This document shows, piece after piece, positions 11,228-24,323 of a stretch of DNA of 64,000 bases. Made by a program: the position numbers and the translations under genes. Each line of letters starts with the position of its first letter. Position 1 is the first letter of the stretch. The notes beneath the pieces were generated by a model. The model saw nothing but the letters and a program-made list of their open reading frames with translations. It had not been told where the DNA came from and did no database searches. Location of the stretch: assembly GCA_026874595.1 (NCBI GenBank), contig CM049306.1, positions 44,580,019-44,644,018 on the forward strand, given 5' to 3'. The stretch is from Sipunculus nudus (Eukaryota; Annelida; Sipuncula; Golfingiida; Sipunculidae).

Positions 11228-13771
11228 GTGTATGTATATATAATTTAATAATTCTTATTTAAATCTATTAATATATTAAAAGTTTACTATTCAGGATTTT
11301 AAAGATTTCTTTATGTATGCTTGTAATTATCTAAATGGTTTAACTCATAAAGTAGATCGTATATATAACTTCTGCTGCCATCACTTGTACTTTTATCAAA
11401 CAAAACCAAAAGTTCCAATATTGACCACAAGATGTCGCTGGTGGAGAATGTTTTTATGAATGTATGGTGAATGATGATTGATTTGATACTTTCACCACAT
11501 CAAACATTATATTGGCGTGTGTCTCTAGTAAAAATGTATATCTAAACAATTCTTAATCATGTTATATAACAAATCCCATTATATTCTGTTGTATGTAAAG
11601 CTTTCATGATTTTCTTGATTGGTATTGGAAAGGCCAGTGAAAATTTTATTCCTGTGGTATAACTGTGGTACTTTATTTATATTCAGTCGATTCACAATCG
11701 ACAAGGTGTATCAAAGGACAACAAAAACAATTTTTTATTGGTATTTGCAAATATCTTAATTTATAGTGTGTTTATTTTGTTTTCAATATTTTCTGCTCAT
11801 TGATAGAAATTCAAATGCACAAAGTAAAAGATGAAAGTCTTTTTCCCGTCCTTACTTGTTAAGCTTATTTCCATGGTGTACCATGAGCCTTCATTACACT
11901 TAGGCATACGGCAGTGGAATGTACTTGGATACTGATACTTTGCACACTCGTTGTGATTATCCCATTGCAGTGACAGACTTAGGTTGAAAAAAGGGCAATA
12001 GAAATACCATGACAGTTGTATTAAGGTGAACTAATGCCCCCTACACGACATCGACGCCTGGGCTTTTGATACATGAGGTTCATGAAATGTGTAAATCAAA
12101 TTTGGGCTTACTATAGATCGATGTTTAATTGAGATCAAATTTGGTCTAGTGTTACCTACTGGACGAAGCGTGGGATCTCTCGCAAGTGTGGTGGAGCAGT
12201 TTGGTTGCGCTGCCCCCCTATATTGACGCTCCTCAATAATCGATATGTCGTATTGAAACCAAACATAATAAAACCATAACATATCGTTGCCAGTTATTTA
12301 TTGGAATGCCTGTCACTTTGCAATAAGAATATAGAATTAATATCCCTTGGATTTGTAAGGTTATTTATTAACAGATTTAACACAAGTTTGCATGTATCCT
12401 TTCGTTTGCAACATTGCTTGACATCCGACACCTTGGCACATCGTAGATTTCCACTGGTGCTTCATAAACCCGTCACTGGACAAGGAATATACATGTCATG
12501 TATTTTGCTTTGTTTGAGAGATCTGATGATAAAAAGAGTCATTTCAGACTCGGAGGGGTTTATTTGCCACAAATCCATTACCCTTGAGAAGACGGACCCC
12601 TCCCTGCGCAGCAGTCGCATTCCATTCCTTGTAATCCATTTCATTTCAAGAAATGGGTTACCATTAATGGAGTGTGGAGAAGCCACTATACTTTGCCCTT
12701 ATAACAACTGTCATTGCAGGGTTCATGTTCATTGACAAATTTCTAATGTCACAGTTTCAAATTCGTGCACATTATTCACCGTGCATTATATTTTGGTTTA
12801 AGGCAAGATGACGTCATCGGCCATATGACGTAATCAGGTTTCATGTGCAGTTAAACAATGGAATCAATATTGGATTAAATTGTAGCTATTTGGCCTCGAG
12901 TTCTAGACAAAATTCATGACTTGCTTAGGTGTATTCGTATCATAGACGCACTTTAACAGATGATTTATCTCCCCATATGTGTTATATGTATACTCTAGAG
13001 CACCAAAGGAATTTCTTGTTGTGATATCCTCCTTCTTTTTGTTCCTTAGTCTTTTGTGTCAGGGATCCATCAAACCAGCCCGGGTTTTTACAGACGGTTT
13101 ATATCATTTAATCATTTTTTCCATATTTCTGCACGATGTAAAGTTGTGTTGTTATGGGGATTTTACTTATTTAAGTGATTTTTTTGGTTGTACAAAGTTC
13201 CATATTATGATGTCAATATTGTGTCTGTTTATTGGTGAATTGTATATTTGGATATATATTCATAAATTATTCACAGCAGATTGGTTGTTGGTTCTCCTGT
13301 GATTATGTAAACGTATATGACATTTGCATACATACACTAGTATCACCACTTGTTAGGAACTGTGTTGAAGATTATCTGACTTTTTAAGCCTTGACATGAT
13401 TGCGACTTAACATGATGAATAATTGTCTCTTAAGCTATACTTGGCAGTGTCAGCATGCTATTAATTGGGTATTCATAGCATGACAAATTGGGCAGGTCAC
13501 CATTAAAAGCATGAAACACAGATTCTGCCTATGTCCACCTCCGTGTCACTGATGCGCATTTCCAGACTCAAGTCCTTGGGGATCTATCTAAATTTTGCCG
13601 TTAAAGTGGGTAACGATTAATTCATTGGTGTCAGGAAACTTTTGTGGATTAACAGATATATTAAATTTTGTTTACTCTTTCTCTTTCTTTCTTTGTTCCA
13701 TAATACTTTTGGACTCTTGGAATAAATCTTGTATGTTTTGGATGCTGTTGTTGTTGTTGTGTTTGTCAGGA
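10151..13771. other. Non-coding stretch with AT microsatellites
   Basis: There are (TA)n runs at about 11101-11125 and 11191-11222 and a CRE palindrome TGACGTCA at 12809-12816. The longest open frame (12301-12735, plus) begins and ends without splice-site or composition support, resembles no family I know, and I do not call it. No RNA gene was recognised. Confidence 0.6.
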
Positions 13772-13774
13772 TTA

Positions 13775-14062
13775 AGCAGCGTTTCCATGTTCGCGTATTT
13801 GCATGAAAAATCGCTCATATGATTTTGTAACGGGGGTGTTTCCATGTGTCCGTCAGCGTATATGCGTATAAACGTATATGCGTATATGCGTGAAAATCGC
13901 CACAGGAGCGATTTTCACGCATATAGGGTTTGCGTGAACTCATGGATTCAGGGTAAAATGTGGAAGGCCTGTTTGATACACTGTACAAATATATACGTTT
14001 GCTTTTTCAGGCATATACGCACACATGGAAACACGCATATACGCGCACATGGAAACGCTGCT
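13775..14062. mobile_element. PIF/Harbinger-like MITE (288 bp)
   Basis: The ends are inverted copies of AGCAGCGTTTCCATGT followed by a CGCGTATWTGC-like stretch. The element is flanked on both sides by TTA (13772-13774 and 14063-14065), the 3-base TWA target duplication typical of PIF/Harbinger. The middle holds a perfect 18-base inverted repeat, TATATGCGTGAAAATCGC, around a 7-base loop, and repeated GCGTATA motifs. It is too short to encode a transposase. Confidence 0.75.
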
Positions 14063-14065
14063 TTA

Positions 14066-15928
14066 CGGATTAATGCAAAATCTGGCCGTGCTGCCATCTA
14101 TCGTTGATCTAACAAGACTTTTTTTATGAATTTAACAGATGTCATACAAATTGGTATTTCTAAAAGGGGACATTCCGATATCTGACGAGTATAAAAAAAA
14201 AGATAATTTATTGAACCAGTTGTAAAAGTAAGCCATGGACGCACACATACATATATATCTCCACGTGTTTATAACATGGGGGCCCTCCACAACAAATGTG
14301 GTTATAACCTTACTCGCCAAAAATCGGGAGAAAACAAAGGTTCGCCAACAAAAATAACGGCGATTAGGACCACGGCGTGTTGAATGCACATTGCTTGAAA
14401 CGAAGGAAAAGGTTTTGCCATATGCGAAAAAAAAATATGCCTGTTTAATATGCATGTTATTTTCATTGAATGTGACGTTTCCACCTTACATTTGGAATTC
14501 GTACGAGTTAGTAAATATAGTAGACCGAATAATTTAGACTGTAGGAACAGTAAATATAGAATCAGATGTATCCGTTTATTTGTCTTCCCAACGATGATTT
14601 ATCAACTTTGGTGATGCGTGGTTCCACCTTGTTATAAGTCACCACCTTTCCACAGATGGTTGGCGCCTACGCTCCCGAGACAGCAGATATTCTGTGCTTT
14701 TAAAGAAGCTTCTGATTTAACCGCTGCCTGGAATGGCCGGTTATGATGGATTTAGACACCAAGTGGCTAGTCGGTGACCTGCTAAGAAACATGATGCGTA
14801 TGATGTGACCGGCAGCCAATAAAATGCTAATTAACAAACACTAGAGAGGCAACATGGTTGCGCCTATGGCTGCGCTTTAAGCGGCGTTGGATGACAGTAT
14901 TATGGTATGTTTCAAAACAGGCTGCAGTCGGCTTCCAATCCGACGTTGCCCGTAATACTGAGGATAAATTTCCAGAAACTAAAAAGTAATCAGGAAGGGT
15001 ATTTTACGGGGAGGGGGGGTCCACTTTTTCGGCCAATATGCCCATGGACATTCGCTTTATGAATTTTCTGAATCCGGATCATGTGCCGGATTCACACCAA
15101 AATCTAATCGATTCTTCACAGGACTAAGCACGAAATGCCCTGAATATTTCATGAAATTTCGTTCATTATTATGTGTTTATATTGTGATCAAACACACGAA
15201 CGCCGATGAACACATAGACTCCTTCCCGGGGGAAGCAACCAGTTTCATTCACTTGAGAGTAGCGACATTCGATTCTTACACTAGATATAGAAAAAAATAA
15301 GGTAAAATGACAGAGTTAGTGTCCCATCAGGAACCTGAATCATGTAACAACAGAATGATCAATACGCATTAGAAAAGTACCAATATAATATGGCGGCACA
15401 CCGGGATCAATGTCCTCTTTGTAGCGCAGGAGACCGGGGGAAAGCCTTTAATTCAGCCCACAGTGTATTTTATTTGTGAAAACACTTATGTTTAATTACG
15501 TTTATATGAACGTGCCTGGAGTAGCGAAGTCTGTAAATGGCGGTGCTTTCAGTGCATTGTCGGTATGTTAATATAAAGAGGTGTTGGACATCGATCTACC
15601 GTGGCCTAATAACTAGTGCAAATAAAATATATATTAACTAATGGGTAACTTAATAGAATTCAGTTATTCCTGTCGATATATATTATTTTCGCGACTCTAT
15701 CGTGTCTTTCTTCTTGTGGGTCGAACACAAGTGTTCCATATAAGCAAAAAGGATTTACTGGCACTATTCCAGTGATGGACCTGCTGCGTTTGGGGTGACA
15801 TTCAGCGTTTTCTAGTAGTCCAGATTGGTCAGAGTATGCAATTAATAACTCAATTAGCATGATGTTCTGTTGCGCTCTATAATCTGTATTACAATTCAAA
15901 TGCATTGAATCTGTATCTATATGCAGTC
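14066..15928. other. Upstream flank of paralog A, nothing recognised
   Basis: No coding exon, RNA gene or clear repeat was recognised. Open frames on both strands are short and lack splice or homology support. The promoter of the gene at 15929 should lie here; AATATAAAG near 15572 is a possible but weak TATA-like site. Confidence 0.5.
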
Positions 15929-17715
15929 ATGTTAAGCGTACGGAAAAATTTCATTTTGATCTCATGTTTTATACTGGTCGGTCCAGTTTTATCTGGGACA
16001 AGGTCCAATCGGTACAGACGTTTTGAGAATCTGCAGTTCATGCAACCAACGGTTCTGCGCGAGGTCACGCGTCAACATGGCAACACGTATTGCATGGTTA
16101 CGTGCGTTTCTACCCCGTCCTGTCGGTCAGTGATGTTCGTCACCGGACAATCCGTGTGTTACCTCCTGGAAGACCACGTGACCACTGCAGCACTCAAAGA
16201 CAGCCCCGGTGTAATTTTGTTTGATGAAATTACGGAAGATGACGAAGAAGGTATCGCATGTCTCGCTGTTTGTGTGTGTGTGTGTGTTTCGGTTTTTGGT
16301 TAAATAACATTAAAAAAATTACCCTTTTTGGACTAATTCATATATAGTTACGTTTATTTGTAATTATTATGTTTACCAGTAATTATAACTGATAAACTGA
16401 GGCAATATAGATAAAAAATATTGGTGAGATATGGACTGTTGCAGAAATATGCCGAGGATAACCGACTTCAAACTTTCAGCATCCATCATTTAGCTGAAGG
16501 GACGGAGGCTTACTGCAGATGACAAGTTTGTTTCTGTATAAATATTTGTGTTAGAATTATGTGGGTTGATTTTCTTAGGTGCAAACCACCAATTACAATA
16601 TCTTTTCTTTTCTTACTTCTGTCCGTTTTTTCTAATATGGCCCATTTAAAAATTGTATCTTTGGGCACAATATTTTTCCTAGGTGATTTTTACCTTTTGT
16701 TTATTTGACGTGTTAGAATAGGCTTACTTTCTTGTTGTAGTTAAACTTTGTTAATGTGTCCATAAATCCGCATAGTTTATTTAGATTTATCGAGGTATTG
16801 TAACACTCTAAACTTTCCTTTTTCAGAAGTCCTGCTTTTCCACGTCACTGCTGGTTTGCAGGTAAGCGCATTTGATTTATGGAACAGCATTTCCTCGAAC
16901 TCCGCCTGGGATGGTGACGTCACCGAACCAGAAGAGACGGCTGGATCATACTACAAAAGCGCTCTTGTAGAAAGATGGGAAGATCTGAAGTTCGCAAAGG
17001 TAGGTCTGACATATTAGATGTCAGATATTCTAGAATTGTTTTAGAGGAAGTGGAGAACAGTATACACTCTAGCATAGGCTGTAAGTTTCTCTTTTGTTTC
17101 ACTATTTTTAAAAAAAAAAGCGGTACACTAGACTTGGAAAATATGTTACAACTCTGGCAAACAACATGTATAATGCAAAGGGTCCCTGGTTATGCTAAGC
17201 GCATATAGGTGGTGTTATCTGTTCTCTCTGACTGCCTCCAATAAGACATCATTGGTTAGACTTGTTTAAAAGTATTTAAAATTTAGCTATGGTAAGCACA
17301 CGTTGAAAATATCATTACATTTTCAAATAATCTCAAAGCATCGCTTGATTTTGTTGATCAAAACATTAATGGACAAAACTGGTAATTTGATAGTGAATAT
17401 ACTGTTGTGTGTCTGAAAAAAAGTAATATAGACTAACTGGCATGTTTTGCCTAATGTGCTAGATATTCAGGTAATTAAATTATTTTTAATATTCGTCTGT
17501 GAACCTACAACTCCCGATACTAAAATAACAGTTACTTATGTTACCATGATATAGAGTGGACCCTCGTCACCCTACGGGCACCTCTCCTATTCACGTAACT
17601 TACAGGCAGTCCCTTGAAAGTAGGTCCCGAAATCTATAAACCTCCCTTCTAAGGGCACCTTTCTATGGCGGAAAAAATGTCCGGGCCCATCACTGTCCGT
17701 AATTCGGAGGTTCTA

Positions 17716-17787
<72 letters not shown>

Positions 17788-20511
17788 GTGCCATCTCGTG
17801 ATTAAAGTCCATTTCGCAGATTGAGTTCCTATTTTACCATAACCACAACGAGGTTGTTCAACTGCTGTTTGATGCCACGGGTTCCGACAAAATGTCCTGG
17901 TTCTCTTTCGATCGTGTGCTGGAGAGTTCGTTCACTGACATCCCACCTGCGGTAAACCTGACGACATGCGGTCAGCAATGCTTTGCCACCCTGGAAGGGA
18001 ACAGCTGGGACCCTGGCAGGTACGGTCTGTACGATAGTTAGACGCAGTATCCGTCCCTGCATGCAAACAGAGACGGAGAGCACTGCATGCTTTCTGTGGC
18101 AGGTTCCCTGCCTGAAATTACCAATTTTCCTTCCTTGACAATATAAACAAGCATAATCTATTGAACAAACCCTCCTCAAAGACAACACCTAACTTGTTTT
18201 CTTGGTAAAATATGATAATGTTACAAAACGATGAGAGCAAGTTTCTAACCAGAAATAACATGTTACTCCAGGTCACGGACACTAGGGAGCAGTCAGTTTT
18301 TAAAGTACTACTTCTTATTGGCTAATAGGTTTCAGGCACATACATCATGAAAATTTAAACATAAGAATTACCGCCTGGTCCCTGAAATGGTGCTCTCTAG
18401 TGTCTAAATGAGAAAGTTCAGGCAAAATAATGGCCCCAAAAGGGCCTGGTTGCCACCAGTACATTTTCTTGTTTTTAATATTTGGAAATTTATAAATAAT
18501 TGGAAAAAACTCATGTTAGTTTATTATAGGTTTATTAAATGATTTATTTAAAAAAAACGGGTGTCTTCACGCGCACACCAATATTTAATATTAATTGCTT
18601 GTAAGCCTGAAATGGAGATTTGATTACTACTAGTGTTTGGAGTCGGTTTCTTTTTCATAATCGATCATCGGTTTAAGCAAACCGATTGATGATCGATTAT
18701 TAATCGGTTCAGACAAATATATGCAATTATCAAAGAAATATGAGATTATCTGGGGAACTGTACCTGCGTTTCCCCGGCAGGTTTTCTCCTCTCGCACACG
18801 AATGTACCGTTCCTTCAACGTATATAGACACAATGAGACTAGTTTTATGGATTAAATTAAACGAATTAAACGTGGCTGTTTTTCTAGCACATGAACGCAG
18901 ATTTTTACGGGCCCAGGTGCGCTTGAAGCAGATCATACAAAAACAAAAGAAGACTTTCCAAAAAAATTCCAGCCGAAATCAAAATAATCGACCGGCCGGA
19001 TTAACCCAAACAAAGAATTTATTTTCAGGACGGCCTAAACAGCGGCACCTGGCATCGATTATTTCTAAGAGAATCTCGCAAAATTGGCATAGACCTGGAG
19101 AATTTATGGAGTATATTAATGCCATCCCGCCCATATTTTACGATGTACATCTCATAAAAAACTCTCCGCTAATTCTGCAGCTCCCTGCAGTTCACAGATA
19201 ATAAGATTAATAAGTCCTCCGTTCTCGCATCTACCGTGTCATACTCAATTACCTACGGAAGTTATTTGGGAACACAGACTCATTATATGAAGCGCAGAAT
19301 GTGGTAAAAATGGAAGAATAATATTTGCCTAAAACATAAAGGCATTCTGGAAAGAAAACAATCTTCATTATGATGTAATCGATAGTTGCCTTTGGTAATC
19401 GAGCGCTTGAAAGTGTCAGCAAACCGACTGACTTTCGATAAAACTCGATGATCGGCCCACCACTTATTACTACGTAGGCTACACCTCAGTACGCCCCTCA
19501 CGCAGTCGTCCCAGATCTCTTTTCGTGTAACCGCTGCTTTCTATAGCAAGATTCTCTGGGTACTACCACTAGGGTGGTTACAGAGCAAAGGAGTATGATC
19601 ACATCATTGAGAGCGTGGTATCGCATTTTGCATCAGGCTCCAAATTTTAAACATGCGACACCCGCTCTCATTGGTCTGATTACACCGGGTCACCAGCTCG
19701 CGTTTTTCTGATTCTTGGACTTGTGTCAGAACCGGTGTTATGCATATTGAAGAATTAAAAAAAGTGCCTCTATGTTGTATTTTAAAACAGCTTTAGAGTG
19801 CATTGTTTTATAGTTCATACATCGGGAGTAAATAAACCAAGAATCGGAAAATGCTTAGACTAGCGTATGTCCCTTATATCTCTTATGAGACTATCATTAT
19901 AAAGTACAGCAACGATAGTGGATTGATGCTATAACAATTCAACGTGTTTAATGGATATTTTTCAGCAATTTTATTTAATTTAAAAATATATTTAATTTCT
20001 GTTAATATTATTTAATTTCTGCCCTTAATGAATTTAGCAATGAATGTGTTCCAGTTTTTATGACTATTGATTTTATTTTGTGTTTACAGTTTCTACAGAA
20101 AGTTTTACATGAGCCTCCTGTGGAGTGGCTGTGCAAATGATCTTGCCTGGATGATGGTTATAGAACGAGGTCCCGTGCCGGACTCCTGTTCCTGGGCTAA
20201 CACGTGGTCCGTAAACTGGCCTGTTCTGGCCTACTCGGTCACCGGACAGGCATCATCACCGGCAAATCCAGGCATGTATATTTAGCTGCACGTAAACTGT
20301 TCCACCAAATGTCACTTCTGCTAAGATTGAACCTCTTTCTGTTAAGAATTGTGGAACTCCGGGACTACTTGTCCCAACTATCAACAACAAAATAAAAAAG
20401 GGAAACAAATTTATTTTTTAAATTTCAAATGCGCATGCTACAAAATATTATTTTTGGTAAATTCCTTACCACAAAATATCCATATTCATGTTATTTGCCT
20501 TGAAATAATTC

Positions 20512-20599
<88 letters not shown>

Positions 20600-21769
20600 C
20601 TTGTATAGAAAGTCATACAGTATAAAGGATATTGACCGACGACTCTGTTGAAACCAAGGCTTGTGTAGCTGCTATAAACGCGTTTAATGGTAACGCTGAT
20701 AAATGTGATGCTTTGAATGGCAAACATAGTGAAATCATTTTGTCAAACCTCTGATGACTTTTCACTACAAAGGACGCAACGTAATAGCACTTGGGTTTGT
20801 TATCTGCATGGTAAATTTCATCCAGATCAGAGACTTGGCCCTGATTTGATTGGCTAGTACATAGTGTGACGTCACAGACAAAATTTAGAAATGACTTAAA
20901 TCTGGCAATACATATTGTTTTTATTCTTCCCTGAATTTTTGGGCTGACAGTGATATAAATTCTTAACTTTTGATGAGATCTAGAATTTTTAGTCACAGGG
21001 GATTTCCCTGTGTGTGACTTCACTGCCGAGTTGACAGTTCTCATAGATGTGCCCATAGTTTTTTAACAAATCACACAACCTTATGTTTTTTGTGGAAAAA
21101 TAAATAGAAAAAAATGTTTTTAAAGTCCAGGAATTGGGTAAGTTTTAAATAAAATCTATATTCATATTTTTTTCATAGGCAATTGTGTTATATGATGATA
21201 TCATGTGATTTGGAATACATTTGCTTGACCTATACAAGGCTGTTTCTTATAAAACGCTAAAACAAACAAGTTTTTGTGAAATCCAGTTTTGCTACCTCAT
21301 GTTATCTATCAAGTTGTAATTATAATGAACCGCGTTATGCTTGAAAAAAGCTGGACACATGAACTGGATGTAAGTTAGAACAGTGTCGTTAGTCATTATA
21401 TAACTTCTAGATGATTAAAACAAGAGGATATCCAATTTTAAATGTTATGTATAATGTCCTATCGTTTAATTCCAAGACATTTTAGTAAAAATATGACAGT
21501 TGGGGCATAATTTTCATAAAAATATCAGACTAATGCTTTCCTGAAACAATAAAAAGCGATTTTCTGCAAATTGATATTTCTATTGCTGTAAATATTCCAT
21601 GATATTTTATATCTCCGCATGCAGTTATACCAGAGTTGACGATAGGTCACGGTGTGTGTGTAAGTAATTCTGTTTCTCATCTTGAATTAAAGTGAGTTAT
21701 AAATTTTTTGTTTCTGTTTTAGGAAGTTTTCTTCTCGCGGACACGATGGCCACATACGCGCACTTGTAA
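15929..21769 (+). CDS. Secreted PAN/apple-like protein, paralog A
   Basis: Exons: 15929-16250, 16827-16999, 17820-18019, 20090-20271 and probably 21723-21769, giving 307 residues. Residues 1-23 look like a signal peptide (FILISCFILVG core); the ATG at 15929 places it at the N-terminus. Cys 55, 59, 65 and 77 (C-x3-C-x5-C-x11-C) fit the second half of a PAN/apple fold. Exons 2-4 encode a second domain with VERWEDLKFAK, KMSWFSFDRVLES, CANDLAWMMVIE and WPVLAYS, which I recall from uncharacterised secreted proteins of bivalves; no function is known to me. Exon 4 ends at AG|GCATGT, a non-standard GC donor, in phase 1. Splicing to 21723 gives SFLLADTMATYAHL and stop; otherwise the frame stops at 20285 (296 residues). 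Paralog B shares exon phases and lengths. Confidence 0.8.
16269..16289 (+). repeat. (TG)n microsatellite in intron 1 of paralog A
   Basis: A short TGTG run sits just after the donor of the first coding exon. Reading through it extends the open frame to 16303, which I take to be intronic because exon 2 aligns with exon 2 of paralog B. Confidence 0.8.
17552..17719. mobile_element. Pogo/Tigger-like MITE in intron 2 of paralog A
   Basis: The left end AGTGGACCCTC and the right end GAGGTTCTACTG are inverted relatives, and internal GGGCACCT and GTCCG motifs resemble the widespread CAGTnGAACCTC family. About 168 bases, with no coding capacity. The right end runs directly into a (TA)n tract, which would fit a TA target. 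Confidence 0.55.
17718..17783. repeat. (TA)n microsatellite
   Basis: About 32 TA units directly after the pogo-like MITE and 36 bases before exon 3 of paralog A. Confidence 0.95.
18631..19465. mobile_element. hAT-like element with perfect 8-bp target duplication
   Basis: ATTACTAC occurs at 18623-18630 and again at 19466-19473, directly flanking. The ends TAGTGTTTGGAGTCGG and, on the other strand, AAGTGGTGGGCCGATC are imperfect inverted repeats. Near the left end, AATCGATCATCGGTTTAAG and CAAACCGATTGATGATCG form a palindrome. Eight-base duplications and this end type are hallmarks of hAT transposons. An open frame at 18740-19201 (153 codons, plus) shows no hAT transposase motif I know, so the element is called non-autonomous. 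It lies in intron 3 of paralog A and is absent from paralog B. Confidence 0.72.
20516..20596. repeat. (TA)n microsatellite after exon 4 of paralog A
   Basis: About 40 TA units with one TC interruption, 245 bases after exon 4. Paralog B has a comparable run after its exon 4 (38116-38178), although the sequence between is not obviously alike. Confidence 0.95.
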
Positions 21770-21838
21770 ACCACTGCGACAATGATCTTCGGTCCTCTCA
21801 AGAGTATATATCTCAGTAAATGACACACAATATAACGA

Positions 21839-21844
21839 ATTAAA
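21839..21844 (+). promoter_or_regulatory. Polyadenylation signal ATTAAA for paralog A
   Basis: ATTAAA lies 70 bases after the stop of the proposed last exon (21767-21769). Its distance supports, but does not prove, that 21723-21769 is the terminal coding exon. Confidence 0.4.
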
Positions 21845-22924
21845 GTTCTTTGACAACTACTGCACACACCCCATGTTTGGCCGTAATGGGATGTACAGAC
21901 ATCATGTCCGGTCAAGGAACACCATTGCATTGTGACTATATATTCTTGCTGCATTTAGTCCCAGACATATTAAAGTCTTTCGTCCTGTTAGAGTGACGTG
22001 CATTGTTGTGTGGACGTTGATGTCAATGTTTTCGCCATTATAGATAACGCCTGGTTCATGCCTTACAGATAAGATGCCATTAAAATAAATAAGTTATTTC
22101 TACCATTCATCATAACTATTATCTTATGCTTCCAGTGCAATGTACAAGTCGGACTGAATTTACCTGGTGTATATTTTAGTTAAAAATCTATAATACAATC
22201 AATAATAAATCGATCACCGGTAGTTTTTTTTCTTTCAGGTATCGAACATAATATTCTAATGTTACGACCGATTCCTTCCATTATCATTAACGGCCACTGA
22301 GTCGCGTATTCACGCCTATAGCTGTGCTTGCTTAGAATAACCCCAGTGAAATATCCTGTTCAGCCACTTTCGCGGAAGATGTGACACCCACTTTCACAAT
22401 GCAGGAATAGTTAGATTAATAACGTACGTTACTATCTGTAAAGCTGGCGTGCCCTGAGGGACACCAACATTCACAACTGCACGACCAGTTAGATTAATAA
22501 TTTATGTTACTGTCAGTAACCGATAATAAAGAAATAAATAAAACCAGGCCACTGTGTTACTAGCAAAACAAATGGATGTATGCAGTTATTCTAGAAAATT
22601 TTTTATCATCTGGTTAGGTCGAAAAATCAAGCGGCCGCATCTTTCCCCTGGTCCATATTTTCATACATATAATTGGAAATTTGCCAAGAGCAGTAACTGT
22701 TGATCTTTCAGGAATATGTATATATAATTAAAAAAAAAATATATCCATGCCTCTCTATAGAAGTGGTGATGTTATTCCCATGGCAAAATGCAACGGTCAG
22801 TTGTATTAGGAAAATCGTATTTAATAAATAAATTATAAAATTAAAATAACTTCATTGGTACTATTATGTGGTTATTTTTTTCCTATTATTATTTATTTGT
22901 ACTTATACTAGTCTCTAATCGTGC

Positions 22925-23375
22925 CTTCTGTCCGTCCGTTAACTTTTAGTGTCGCCTCGAGAACTTAATTACCTGGGCTTTGGTGGATTTTCACGAGACT
23001 CACTATAACTACTTACCAACAGATTACCTCTCCCGAGATCGTTTATTGGTAACATCCACGCATATTTAATAAGGTCACGGGGCACTAGGCTGCTTTGTGG
23101 TTTCGCCGCGAAACTTCAGGAGAATATAAAGGATTTTGATAAAATCACAAAAAATGTTAATAAAAAAATAGCTCGCCTAGATTCTATTTCCAGCAAAATC
23201 CATGCATATTTAATGAGGTCAGAGGTTACCGCACTTTGGAGGCACCTTGGTGATTTACCAAAAATCTTATGGATTTTCATCAAACTCATACATATTTACC
23301 AATAGTGTTTCTCACCTGAATTAGCTTCTCGTAACAATTCACGCACATGTAATGAGGACACAGGTCACCAGATGC
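22925..23375. repeat. Diverged tandem repeat with GTCCGTCCG head
   Basis: After TCTGTCCGTCCGTTAAC come about three diverged units of roughly 120 to 180 bases sharing TGGATTTTCAnnAnACTCA, ACCAATAG/ACCAACAG and a CACGCATnTnTAATnAGG ending. The layout (GTCCGTC head, then tandem units) recalls the hairpin-ended family, but the terminal hairpin was not found. The remainder of 21845-24323 shows nothing recognised. Confidence 0.5.
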
Positions 23376-24323
23376 ACGACGGGCGTATTATGCACGTTTC
23401 CGGTGCTCTTGGTTTAATATTAATACGAAAAAGTGGCTTTCTTAAGATATCTTACTTAAGAGGGATCAATATAATCACCTATAAAACATACTGAATGTCA
23501 TCAGAGGACGTGACTTGATTATGACGAGGTATAATAAAGTAGGGAGTAGGACCAGATAATTGTTTAGATGGTATATTGTATATTGGTACAGAATATCATG
23601 TTTAGATATCAGCGTGGTAACGTTAGTTAGTGGCAACACGTGTTTCGTTTAATATCAATTTCAAAGCAGTTTGATAGTCAGTAGGCACACCTGCCTCCTT
23701 TTGATGTTAATTCCAATGCAGCTTAAATCCTAGTGAGACGACTCTGTGTAGCGATCTCCTTAGTAACTACCATCTGGTACAGACATTAAAGAATCAACAC
23801 GTGTTTAGGTTAATGTTCACACAGTGTCAACTCTGGGGGCGTAACCACTCTGTATGATAGACATTCAACGTAGATAGAAGTGAAGATTGGACAAGAAGCA
23901 AGACGGAATTGTGACGTCAGCAGTCGCATTTAAGCAGTGGGTACGAGGAATTCTACACAAGGGCCTGAGCAGCGCACGAGTTTTAATGTAGTCTGCCGAT
24001 AACTGCAGTCCTGAGGCATGTCTGCTTGACGTGTCGATACAGCCGACGATGTCTATCTGTGGTGACAGTCTATGTCTGAGGAAGCCCGTTTTGTGTTCCC
24101 TGTAAAGGACTTCACAGATAGAGTGGCATTTTGCCGAAGAAATGGCATTCTGTCGATGTTATACCTATGTGGGGTGCTTCCAGGAACAGACCAAGGACTG
24201 TATTGAGACGTGGAACTACGTGGCGCTGGTTGATTCCAGTAGACTTCAGCTGTTGGAGCCTTAATTCTGGGCTCATCAAGAAAATTCTTCGTGTGGTGTA
24301 AGAACAGTAAATACGTACGTTAA

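Noticed and set aside
12301-12735. 144-codon open frame on the plus strand
   Set aside because: No domain, signal peptide, splice sites or conserved partner; a frame on the other strand is open over the same stretch, as expected by chance.
16860-16862. Splice donor GGTAAGC inside exon 2 of paralog A
   Set aside because: Paralog B keeps coding similarity through this point (AFDLWNS follows in both), so it is read as exon.
18740-19201. 153-codon frame inside the hAT-like element as a transposase
   Set aside because: No hAT dimerisation or DDE motif was seen, and the frame is too short for a hAT transposase.
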